DNA of 64,000 bases from Sulfuricaulis sp. GTDB lineage: Bacteria; Pseudomonadota; Gammaproteobacteria; Acidiferrobacterales; Sulfurifustaceae. A program made the position numbers and the translations under genes. The notes beneath the pieces are model-generated. The model was not told where the DNA came from and searched no databases. It saw only the letters and a program-made list of their open reading frames with translations. The stretch is from assembly GCF_024653915.1 (NCBI RefSeq), contig NZ_JANLGY010000022.1, positions 147,238 to 211,237 of the forward strand. The letters run 5' to 3'. Below, piece by piece: positions 51,393 to 58,782 of the stretch (positions within the stretch are counted from its first letter, which is position 1; every line of letters starts with the position of its first letter).

Positions 51393-51654
51393 AAATCCTC
51401 TTGCCCCTGCGCCAGTATCCGGCGCCAATAATGCGAATAACGCCCTCACGATAAGTGAAACGGACCGTCAGGACTCCGTGCCCCACCCGGCCGATACAGT
51501 AATACCGCTTTTCGCCGTGGCTGTGAGTAAGGTCTTCGGCAATGACGCGTCTTGAGTCGGTAAAGGCCAGCTGGGCAAGCCCAAACGAGACGCCGTGCTT
51601 CTTCTGGTTCTCGTGGTTTTTCTTCTCATCCCAGTCGAAACGCGCTTTTGCCAT
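51376..51654 (-). CDS. brnT: BrnT-type toxin (ribonuclease)
   Basis: 92 residues from the ATG at 51654 (MAKARFDWDEKKN). BrnT signatures FDWDEKKNHENQKKHGVSF, EKRYYCIGR and RIIGAGYWRRGKRIYEE are complete. BrnT is a RelE-like RNase that inhibits translation. First gene of the pair, with brnA overlapping its end, the usual order. The 265-bp gap upstream (51655-51919) contains the second dctM 3' copy. Confidence 0.92.
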   Translation of the reverse strand: MAKARFDWDEKKNHENQKKHGVSFGLAQLAFTDSRRVIAEDLTHSHGEKRYYCIGRVGHGVLTVRFTYREGVIRIIGAGYWRRGKRIYEEQS

Positions 51655-51760
51655 GCGGGAATGGTAGCACAAACTGGCATGAAGGCCATACAATGAGCCA
51701 TACCATGGTATGGCGACTGGGATTGTGCACGGGTCGGGAAAACACGATCATGAAATTCCG

Positions 51761-51809
51761 CTGGAGGTCAATCCCGACGCCGGCTTTCTGCCGCCGGAGT
51801 GGAGGTAAC
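51761..51809 (+). repeat. second copy of the dctM 3' end
   Basis: 49 bases, 48 identical to dctM 50063-50111, ending in the same GGAGTGGAGGTAAC. It is not in frame with any gene. The sequence GGTAACACCAC at 51804-51814 recurs at 51098-51108, beside brnA, perhaps another junction of the same insertion history. Confidence 0.88.
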
Positions 51810-51919
51810 ACCACGTTAGTCCCTGATATAGCGGAATAAAGCCTGAGGAAGCACTCAGGCAGTTTGCCAACTAGGGCTGCCTAGAGTTGAGTTTTTATGA
51901 CGGTTGTCCGCATCTGTCC

Positions 51920-53521
51920 TCAAAATGCCTCGACGCTTACGCCAAAATCTCCCCTTCCTGCTTTGGTCAGAAGCGACATCAGAGAACTTACCCACCCTTG
52001 ATAGGCAATGTGGGCAAAAACTGGGTGATTTCTGTCGCTGTCTGTTGTGTCATACAAGATGTCCACCAAAGGCGTGGTGTCGTCGAGTCCTAAACGAACC
52101 ACACCTATATGCAGGCTCATTGGGGGGACCTTCTCCCAGAGCGCAAGACGGACACGAGAAAGTCTCGATGGATCTGACTTTAAAATATTCTCCAGCTCCT
52201 TATCAACATATTTGGCGAGTTTAATAAATCTGGTAGATACCGTAATTCCAAACCCAGGTGTCTTAGTCGCTTTGGCCAGACTCATTAAGGCAGAACTGAA
52301 ATACGACGCGGTCGTCACACCAGCAGCGTGGAGCCGATCAGGCGAGGTTCGCAGATCATTGTGTGCGGCAACCACGAGATGCGTTGGACAAAACGCCGGA
52401 TAATCTGATGTTTCACATTGCAGTTTTTGCCTGCTGGTCGTCGGAGGTGGTGCGTCGGGCTTGATGACGGCAACATGCTGTCTCCGGATTAAACCAGAGG
52501 TTCGCATACTTGCTACCTTGAAACGCACGCTAGGGCCGATGTTATCGTCATGAACATATACATGTTCAATGTTGGATTCTTGAAGGCTAACTTCCCCTGG
52601 TTTGATCGGTGCCGGTGCGCCGGAACGAAAACCCACGACACACATCGCATGCCCACTTGGGCCCTCGTCACTATCAGTAAATGAGCCAATCAACAGGATT
52701 GGATAACCGGAGCGCACGAATGCTGCGCAAGAACTAGCGAAACGCTCACGACTGAACCCAATAGGATTCCAGTGGCGGTCGCGCACATCACCCTCGAGTA
52801 TCAATGGCGCAAGATTATGTTCTTTAATCGCTTCGCAAATCTGCGGTATGGTTAATCCAACGGAAGGAAATATTCGCGCGCCAAGCGATGCGCTTTTGTG
52901 GGCAGAGCGGGTAATATCAGCAGTCGTGGGAATTGCATGATGATCATCGAACGCGGACGAGTGCAGCATTGTCCATAAAGCGATCGTTGCGCACGCACCA
53001 ACACCCGTGTCCTGCTGTTGCCAAGCTAATCCCGTTACCTTCAGACAAAATCCTGCGATGTTGATCTTGTATTCGCGCGATGGCCCTGTGATTCGTGGCG
53101 TTGAGGGAAAGCGTTCGTCATACCAGCGCACAACCGTCCTTCCAAGCTGCGCTGCCGGAATTGGACGGATCACAATAAACCCAAGATATGAATCATTAAA
53201 AGAATCAACAGTAGCTTCATTTCCTGACGCCGCCTCTATGACGCGTTCTCGAGTAACCGGATCTCCTTTGAACAGGTGTATGCGACGACAGATATTTCGA
53301 TAACCAACCGAACTGGTTGAATAGAAGGCGGAGAATTCAGCCAAGTAGTCACGATCGAAGTAGCTTGGCTCTTCCAGAACGGAAGTCGCGCCCAGATCTG
53401 CAAAATAGCACCGAAGATACCGAACCTGGTTTGTCTGGATCAATTCAGATAATGGATCGGATGCCGACCCAAAGGAGTGGAAACGAAGATCTTCTGGAGA
53501 ATGGTGAAATTTCTGTGGCAT
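51920..53521 (-). CDS. papain-like cysteine protease, associated with a ubiquitin-like operon
   Basis: 533 residues, cytoplasmic (no signal peptide). A cysteine-protease core is visible: Gln169/170 before Cys177 in WQQQDTGVGACATIALW, His291 in SGHAMCVVGF, and Asp325/Asp326 or Asn327 in YVHDDNIGPS, in the papain/C39 order. About 160 residues precede the core and about 200 follow; these flanks match nothing I recognise. Same strand as, and downstream of, the XRE gene and the 67-residue gene. By analogy with eukaryotic pathways it could cut a ubiquitin-like conjugate, or it may be an effector switched on by the modifier; neither is shown. Confidence 0.68.
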   Translation of the reverse strand: MPQKFHHSPEDLRFHSFGSASDPLSELIQTNQVRYLRCYFADLGATSVLEEPSYFDRDYLAEFSAFYSTSSVGYRNICRRIHLFKGDPVTRERVIEAASGNEATVDSFNDSYLGFIVIRPIPAAQLGRTVVRWYDERFPSTPRITGPSREYKINIAGFCLKVTGLAWQQQDTGVGACATIALWTMLHSSAFDDHHAIPTTADITRSAHKSASLGARIFPSVGLTIPQICEAIKEHNLAPLILEGDVRDRHWNPIGFSRERFASSCAAFVRSGYPILLIGSFTDSDEGPSGHAMCVVGFRSGAPAPIKPGEVSLQESNIEHVYVHDDNIGPSVRFKVASMRTSGLIRRQHVAVIKPDAPPPTTSRQKLQCETSDYPAFCPTHLVVAAHNDLRTSPDRLHAAGVTTASYFSSALMSLAKATKTPGFGITVSTRFIKLAKYVDKELENILKSDPSRLSRVRLALWEKVPPMSLHIGVVRLGLDDTTPLVDILYDTTDSDRNHPVFAHIAYQGWVSSLMSLLTKAGRGDFGVSVEAF

Positions 53522-53565
53522 GCGCCTAGCGCGCCATCAACTAATTAATGCGCCTACGTTGACGA

Positions 53566-53769
53566 CTACTCTACAGTCTTACTTAAGACCGCGCTGGTTA
53601 CTGGTGTCATATACGGTTTAGTTCGTTCCTCAATCTTCTTGTCATTAACTTTCTTGAGTTCCTTCTGCACTGCATTTTCAATGGCCGTGGTAATCGTGAC
53701 GCCCTCAAATGCTTGCGTCCAATTCTCCATTGGGTTAGTCCAAAGTGTGTACTTATCTTTCTTATCCAT
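53566..53769 (-). CDS. 67-residue hypothetical protein of the ubiquitin-like locus
   Basis: MDKKDKYTLWTNPMENW... to ...VLSKTVE, mostly helical and highly charged (many Lys and Glu), no cysteine and no signal peptide. A GGGGGCAG Shine-Dalgarno-like stretch lies before the ATG. Starts 179 bp after the XRE stop and ends 44 bp before the protease start. It could be a partner, inhibitor or substrate of the protease. Nothing similar is known to me. Confidence 0.55.
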   Translation of the reverse strand: MDKKDKYTLWTNPMENWTQAFEGVTITTAIENAVQKELKKVNDKKIEERTKPYMTPVTSAVLSKTVE

Positions 53770-53948
53770 TATCTGCCCCCGTGCGCCGATAGCTGCTCGT
53801 TGAATCCAACTACGTGCGTTGCAACACCGTGGCGAGCGTGCTCACTCCACGGCATACCAAACAACAAAATAAAATTGAACGCTGAAACATGGCTGAATAG
53901 TTGAGTCTTTTTTCGAAAGCAGATCAAAAAATTTTGAGCGCGAGTCAA

Positions 53949-54359
53949 TTAAAATTGACGGCTGGATCTTTTGTTCTTCGCTTTCAAGAACGAAATGTAA
54001 TCTGCCACCAAGGCCTCTTCTTCGGCGCTGAGTTCAGTATTCAGCAAAGCCTGGCGGAGGACACTGGTTCTTGAGGATTTAGTTCTTGAAGTACTCACGA
54101 TTTTTGGGCGTGCTGCACGTACTTCGGAATGCATTGATTGGCCTAAGTAGCCAGCGAGCTCCATAAGCTGTTCGTATGAAACTCTGTAAAAATCTGCGAG
54201 GCGGGCAAGCTTGTCGGGCGAAGGCTTAACTGCATCACCATGTTCCAGCTGGGATAGGTAGGCATTGGAGATCCCGGTTGCCTCTTCCACTTGTCGAAGC
54301 GAGGAACCATTAATCTTCCGGAGCTGCTTAAGCTCATCGGCTAACTGATTGAATGTCAT
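53949..54359 (-). CDS. XRE-family transcriptional regulator
   Basis: 136 residues. N-terminal Cro/CI helix-turn-helix (ELKQLRKINGSSLRQVEEATGISNAYLSQLEHGDAVKPSPDKLARLADFYRVS), then a basic linker (KIVSTSRTKSSRTSVLRQALL) and a short C-terminal helix. Divergent from the ubiquitin-like gene, with palindromic operator sites between them, so it probably represses both directions. A palindrome GTCAATTAAAATTGAC (53943-53958) covers its stop codon. The 179-bp gap to the next gene holds nothing else recognisable. Confidence 0.88.
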   Translation of the reverse strand: MTFNQLADELKQLRKINGSSLRQVEEATGISNAYLSQLEHGDAVKPSPDKLARLADFYRVSYEQLMELAGYLGQSMHSEVRAARPKIVSTSRTKSSRTSVLRQALLNTELSAEEEALVADYISFLKAKNKRSSRQF

Positions 54360-54442
54360 ATAAAGATTGTGTCTATGTCTAGTCGCGCTGTGCCAGCAAA
54401 GGCTAGTCGCAATTGCCTACCAAATCAAGCACCGTTTGACAC

Positions 54443-54474
54443 TGCTTGACGTATCAAGCAATGCCTGCTATTAA
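54443..54474 (+). promoter_or_regulatory. operator-promoter of the ubiquitin-like operon
   Basis: TGCTTGACGTATCAAGCA (54443-54460) is a palindrome with perfect 7-bp arms. Within it TTGACG (54446-54451) serves as a -35, followed after 17 bp by TATTAA (54469-54474). A further TCAAGCA half-site lies at 54425-54431. A direct repeat CTAGTCGC (54379-54386 and 54403-54410) lies nearer the XRE gene. Binding of the XRE protein would cover the -35 directly. Confidence 0.72.
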
Positions 54475-54548
54475 TTATAGTGAGCAATGCAAGATATTAA
54501 AAGCATCCTGCTTTTCGATCGCTGCGGCGCTAACAAGGAAGTAAGAAT

Positions 54549-54797
54549 ATGAACAAATTCGAGATTCAGATTGTTTATAACGGGTTGACCAAATCGCTGA
54601 CGCTTGAACCGCATCAGCAGATTACGGCGGTAGTTGAACATGCTGCCCACCTCTTTGGGGTCACACAAAACGTCCACACATTGGCACTTTTTAAGGAAGA
54701 CGGCACGGAAATCCCTGTGAACCAAAGCGTGGCCGCCGCGGGCATCAAGCCGGGGGAACTGCTTGCGCTCCGCCCGAGTACGGTCAGGGGGGGCTGA
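54549..54797 (+). CDS. ubiquitin-like modifier protein ending in Gly-Gly
   Basis: 82 residues. A beta-grasp pattern is visible: strand FEIQIVYNGLTKSLTL, helix QQITAVVEHAAHLFGV, then HTLALFKEDGTEIP, and the final strand ELLALRP followed by STVRGG and stop. The protein ends exactly at the Gly-Gly, so no cleavage is needed to expose the conjugating end. In ubiquitin family chemistry the terminal glycine is adenylated by an E1-like enzyme, which is encoded two genes downstream. AAGGAAG Shine-Dalgarno. The gene is one bp from the JAMM protease gene. Confidence 0.85.
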   Translation: MNKFEIQIVYNGLTKSLTLEPHQQITAVVEHAAHLFGVTQNVHTLALFKEDGTEIPVNQSVAAAGIKPGELLALRPSTVRGG

Positions 54798-54798
54798 C

Positions 54799-55239
54799 AT
54801 GCTGCGAGTCCCTGCTGCACTTCTCGCATCAACGTTCCACGCGCTACGGGAGTGTGGGCGTGGGCAAAATGAGTGTGTTGTGTACTGGACCGGTCCTGCC
54901 GAGTTATCAAACGTCGTTAATTGGCAGGATCATCCCAACCACCGGCGTTCGCCACGCGAATATGAAATAGATGGTACATGGCTGACGGAATATTGGTTTC
55001 GTTTGGCCCGAGAGAACCGAGTCATCCGTGCCCAAATCCACACACATCCAGGCCAAGCCTTTCATTCCGCTACTGACGATCAATTTCCGGTGGTCTCACA
55101 GCCAGGTTTCATCTCAATCGTTATTCCTAACTTTGCAAGGGGTGCAGTATCACTGGGCGAAGCCTGGATTGGCCAATTAGGAGCGGACGGGCATTGGCAT
55201 GAGCTTGCGGTTGAGTCAGAGATCGAGATCACACCGTGA
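54799..55239 (+). CDS. JAB/MPN (JAMM) metalloprotease
   Basis: 146 residues. The zinc motif HTHPGQAFHSATD (His81, His83, Ser90, Asp93) has the same spacing as the proteasome deubiquitinase Rpn11, and Glu25 (ECVVYW) is the likely catalytic glutamate. No signal peptide. The ATG lies one base after the stop codon of the ubiquitin-like gene, and its own stop overlaps the E1-like GTG. Since the modifier already ends in Gly-Gly, the protease is more likely to remove the modifier from targets than to mature it. Confidence 0.87.
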   Translation: MLRVPAALLASTFHALRECGRGQNECVVYWTGPAELSNVVNWQDHPNHRRSPREYEIDGTWLTEYWFRLARENRVIRAQIHTHPGQAFHSATDDQFPVVSQPGFISIVIPNFARGAVSLGEAWIGQLGADGHWHELAVESEIEITP

Positions 55240-56552
55240 CCGCTAAAAAGGCGCTCGACCGGACCATACGGCTCATTCGGGATGCCGTCACAGACGACAT
55301 ATCCGACGACGCGATCGTCAAGCGGCTCCAGTCCTTTCGCGTCAGGTTTATTGCGGACGAGGCAAACCTCCGTACCCATGCAGGCCAGACCGCGTTGGTC
55401 ACATTGGTTTCTCTGGTCGTGCGCATGGGTATCCAAGTTGATCTCGATATTCCAGAGGTAGAGATCATTGGGCCGCAACCCCCACTGCGTGGCAAGCACC
55501 TCCGTGCGGCCTTGGTTGATTTCGGTGCCGATGGAGTTCCCGGCACTGCCGTCACCCGTGACGGTCATCTAGCTTGTGGTCTGGTCTTCGTTCTCGGCGA
55601 CACACCGACCGAACTGGACCCGAATTTCTGGCGCGTGACCGGGAGCGCATGGGCTGGTCACATAGCGCGCGGCATTTTCACTGGCGAGCGGTGGGGCACT
55701 GATTGGCCGATCGGAGGAATGGTGGCTGCCGTTCTAGCTGCGTCCGAAGTTTTCAAGACCGTGGTCCGCACCATGCCCCTTCGTCCAGTATGGGATGAAT
55801 ACTTAGCGCCTTGTGACTTTGCAACTTGGGACTTTGAAGGCGATGGTCTTATTCTGCCCGAGAACAAATCTGTAAAGATAGATGTCATCAGCGCTGGCGC
55901 CATCACACAGGCAACCCTGTACGCGCTCTTTCGGTTGCCCATCAAGCTAGCCATACGAATTTTTGATGATGACGATGCAGAACTCAGCAACATCAATCGT
56001 CAAATGCTGTTTCGTCGATCTGATTCCGGGGCAAAGGTTGACATTGCCACACTGTCGGCGCCTACTTTGTTTGTGTGTACGCCTATACTGGAACGGTTTT
56101 CTATGGCGACATCAGCCCAACACCTGCCATTGGCACCGCACGTCCTTGTCGGTGTCGATGACATTCCTTCACGGTGGGAGGTGCAACGCGCAACGCAAGG
56201 CTGGGTGGGTATTGGCGCCACCACCCACTTTGAGGCCTCAATATCGTCACATGAAGCACAACAACCTTGTGCCGGCTGTCTACACCCGATTGACGATCCT
56301 CAACCCGCTGGTCCGATACCTACGGTTTCTTTCGTATCTTTTTGGGCGGGTCTCGCGCTAGCCGTGCGCTTCCTTCGGCATGTTGGCGGTCTGCCCCATG
56401 ATGATCGGCAACAACATCTTTGGGTTTCTTCCCTGCGCATGGATATGGCAAATGCTGCTCTCTGGAGACCAGTCGCTGGCCGGAAAGATTGTCCTACAGG
56501 CTGCTTGGGCTCCCGAATTCTTAGCCCGGCTGTTACTACACATGATCTTTGA
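55236..56552 (+). CDS. ThiF/E1-like enzyme with long N-terminal domain
   Basis: 438 residues from a GTG overlapping the JAMM stop. The C-terminal half (about 210-425) is an E1-like domain: DVISAGAITQATLYALF (a degenerate nucleotide loop), FDDDDAELSNINRQMLFRRSDSGAKVD with the E1 Asn-Arg-Gln motif (252-256) and Lys, GVDDIPSR, and zinc cysteines at 345/348 (CAGC) and 419/423 (CPTGC). Cys281 is a candidate thioester residue. The N-terminal 200 residues include GGMVAAVLAASEVFKTVV, which resembles a helix of E1-type domains, perhaps an inactive duplicate. No E2-like cysteine domain is apparent. Confidence 0.8.
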   Translation: MTAKKALDRTIRLIRDAVTDDISDDAIVKRLQSFRVRFIADEANLRTHAGQTALVTLVSLVVRMGIQVDLDIPEVEIIGPQPPLRGKHLRAALVDFGADGVPGTAVTRDGHLACGLVFVLGDTPTELDPNFWRVTGSAWAGHIARGIFTGERWGTDWPIGGMVAAVLAASEVFKTVVRTMPLRPVWDEYLAPCDFATWDFEGDGLILPENKSVKIDVISAGAITQATLYALFRLPIKLAIRIFDDDDAELSNINRQMLFRRSDSGAKVDIATLSAPTLFVCTPILERFSMATSAQHLPLAPHVLVGVDDIPSRWEVQRATQGWVGIGATTHFEASISSHEAQQPCAGCLHPIDDPQPAGPIPTVSFVSFWAGLALAVRFLRHVGGLPHDDRQQHLWVSSLRMDMANAALWRPVAGRKDCPTGCLGSRILSPAVTTHDL

Positions 56553-56747
56553 ATATCACGGCACATAACTAACGACAGGATGGGATTTTTGTTTTTCATT
56601 TACGTTCACTTCGGCGTCTCCTGAAAGATAATTGCCTTAGGAGATGCAGAGTCTCCGATTTTCATAACCCATACTGTTACAACAGCGCTGGACACGAGAA
56701 GGGCGAAGAGCGCAACAGTAGGTCGAACCCGCCGCAGCCAACGCCGG
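56553..56747. other. gap between the E1-like gene and dctP
   Basis: 195 bp. It probably holds the end of the accessory island. On the minus strand a frame at 56752-56606 reads ...TVALFALLVSSAVVTVWVMKIG... and ends at TGA, like a membrane helix with a short tail, but it lacks a clear start codon, so no gene is called. Confidence 0.35.
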
Positions 56748-57821
56748 TTACTTCACATAGTGCATGAAATTCGCATACGGCGACTCGGCCACCTTGAACC
56801 ACTGGTCGCTGGCGAGGGCGAATTTTTTCCACTCGGTGTAGATGCGTTTGAATACCGCATTCTTGCGCGCCTCTTCCTCGTACATCTCGAACGCCGTCTT
56901 GCGTGCCGCGAGCATGACGTCCTTGGGGAAGGCGTGCAGTTGCACGCCGGCCTTGAGCAGGCGTTGTAGCGCCGGCGGATTTTTGGCGTCGTAGTCGGCG
57001 AGCATGTATAGATTGGCCTCGGCCGCGGCGGCCTCGAACGCCGCCCGATACGCCGGCGGCAACTCTTGCCACTTCTTTAAATTCACGTAGAAGGAAATCT
57101 GCGGCCCGGGCTCCCACCAGCCGGGGTAGTAATAGTGCTTCGCGACCTTGTGAAATCCGAGCTTCTCGTCGTCGTAGGGCCCGACCCATTCGGTGGCGTC
57201 GAGCGCGCCGCTTTCGAGCGCCGGATAAATGTCGCCGCCGGCCAGCGTCTGCGGCACCACGCCGAGGCGCGCCATGATCTGGCCGCCGAGGCCGGGGATG
57301 CGCATCTTGAGGCCCTTGAGGTCGGCGATGGATTTGATCTCGCGGCGAAACCAGCCGCCCATCTGCACGCCGGTGTTGCCGCCGGGGAACATCACCACGC
57401 CATGCTCCGCGTAGAGATCGCGCATCAGCTCGCGCCCGCCGCCGGCGTACATCCAGGCGATCTGCTGGCGCGCGTTCAGACCGAACGGCAGCGCGGTCTC
57501 GAAGGCGAAGGCCATGTTCTTGCCGACGTAGTAGTAGCCGGCGGTTTGCCCGCATTCAACCGTTGCCTGTCCGACGGCGTCCATAACCTGCAAACCCGGC
57601 ACGATCTCGCCGCCGGCGAACACGCGGATCTGGAATTTGCCTCCGGTGACTTCGCCGACGCGGCGGGCGAGGCGTTCGGCCGCGCCGTAGATGGCGTCCA
57701 CGCTCTTGGGGAAACTTGAGGCAAGGCGCCAGCGGATCGCGGGCGCTTCATCGGCGCGCACCGCGCCGGCCACGCCCATCAGCCCGAGCCCGGCGCCCTT
57801 GAGAACATCGCGTCGTTTCAT
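56748..57821 (-). CDS. TRAP transporter solute-binding protein (TakP-like DctP)
   Basis: 357 residues from the ATG at 57821. A twin-arginine type signal (MKRRDVLKGAGLGLMGVAGAVRA) precedes a DctP domain close to TakP, the 2-oxo-acid binding protein: RWRLASSFPKSVDAIYGAAERLA, FAGGEIVPGLQVMDAVGQATVECGQTAGYYYVGK, GNTGVQMGGWFRREI, WVGPYDDEKLGFHKVAKHYYYPGWWEPGP. It probably supplies pyruvate or other 2-oxo acids to DctQM (inference). It is convergent with dctQM, 6.6 kb away. This split is unusual; the genes are normally adjacent. Confidence 0.9.
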   Translation of the reverse strand: MKRRDVLKGAGLGLMGVAGAVRADEAPAIRWRLASSFPKSVDAIYGAAERLARRVGEVTGGKFQIRVFAGGEIVPGLQVMDAVGQATVECGQTAGYYYVGKNMAFAFETALPFGLNARQQIAWMYAGGGRELMRDLYAEHGVVMFPGGNTGVQMGGWFRREIKSIADLKGLKMRIPGLGGQIMARLGVVPQTLAGGDIYPALESGALDATEWVGPYDDEKLGFHKVAKHYYYPGWWEPGPQISFYVNLKKWQELPPAYRAAFEAAAAEANLYMLADYDAKNPPALQRLLKAGVQLHAFPKDVMLAARKTAFEMYEEEARKNAVFKRIYTEWKKFALASDQWFKVAESPYANFMHYVK

Positions 57822-57918
57822 GTCATTTTTTGTTATGGATTTCGCGGACAGCAGACATTCTGCCCCAGCCATGCGCCGGAGCCAAACGATTTACAAAAAG
57901 GAAGAACTGAAAAGAGGT

Positions 57919-58677
57919 TTAGCGCTTCTTGCTGGCTACGACTTTATTGCGGCCGCCTTGTTTAGCTTCCTGCAGGGCGCCGCTGGCGTGCGACATCAAC
58001 TGCTCAAGATCTTCACCGGTCTTGTACTGAGTGACGCCGATGCTGATGGTCAGACGGACCTTCTTCGAGCCCACGTCAAAATCCCATTTGCTGACCGAGG
58101 CGCGGATGCGTTCGACAATCTTCTTGCCCTGCACCAGGCTGGTGTGCGGCAGTAAAATCAGAAATTCTTCACCGCCATAGCGCCCGACCTTGTCCGGCAT
58201 GCGCAGAGCGTCGGCGAGCACGCCGGCCAGATCCTTGAGCACACGGTCGCCGCCACCGCGACCATAAGTCGCGTTGATTTCTTTCAGCAGATCGACGTCG
58301 GCCATGGCGACCGTTAGCGGCGCGCGGTAGCGCTCGGCCTGGGCCATGGCGTCGAGCAGGCCGACGGTGATGCCGCGGCGGTTCATGATGCGCGTGAGCG
58401 GATCGGTGATGGCCATCTGGCTCAGGTCATCGTCATCGCCCTCGCCACGCAGGCGCTTGATGTATTCGTTGCGAATGGGGCTCAGCACCAGCCAGTAGAT
58501 CGGCGGTGCGCAGATCAGTGCGAGCAGAATACCGTCGAGGAGATAGAAATTGATGCCGTGCTCGAATCCCATGTAGCGCAGCGCGTACATGATCAGCACT
58601 TCGGTGACGAAAACGATCACCACAATGGCCAGCATGGCCTTGATCGCCGTTGAAACCTCGCTCCTAGCTTCCTTCAA
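57919..58677 (-). CDS. membrane diguanylate cyclase (GGDEF)
   Basis: 252 residues, read from a TTG at 58677 with GGGGAT upstream; an ATG at 58635 is possible. Two N-terminal transmembrane helices (LAIVVIVFVTEVLIMYALRY; FYLLDGILLALICAPPIYWLVLSP) are followed by a GGDEF domain: TDPLTRIMNRRG, ADVDLLKEINATYGRGGGDRVL and the active site GGEEF. A RxxD inhibitory site (RMPD) lies five residues before it. It makes cyclic di-GMP and should be product-inhibited. No sensory domain beyond the helices. Confidence 0.9.
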   Translation of the reverse strand: MKEARSEVSTAIKAMLAIVVIVFVTEVLIMYALRYMGFEHGINFYLLDGILLALICAPPIYWLVLSPIRNEYIKRLRGEGDDDDLSQMAITDPLTRIMNRRGITVGLLDAMAQAERYRAPLTVAMADVDLLKEINATYGRGGGDRVLKDLAGVLADALRMPDKVGRYGGEEFLILLPHTSLVQGKKIVERIRASVSKWDFDVGSKKVRLTISIGVTQYKTGEDLEQLMSHASGALQEAKQGGRNKVVASKKR

Positions 58678-58782
58678 GAGACATCCCCGTTGTTTTCTCT
58701 ACCCGGTTTGACCGGTGTTCCCTGTGTTTTTCTTTTCTTTAACTATAGTCCACCGGACGGGGATGCAAGGGCAGAGACGAGG

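Noticed and set aside
54549..56552. CBASS or Bil system
   Set aside because: No cGAS/DncV-like nucleotidyltransferase, no effector with a cyclic-nucleotide sensor and no E2-like gene is present, so the locus is not called as a complete type II CBASS or Bil operon.
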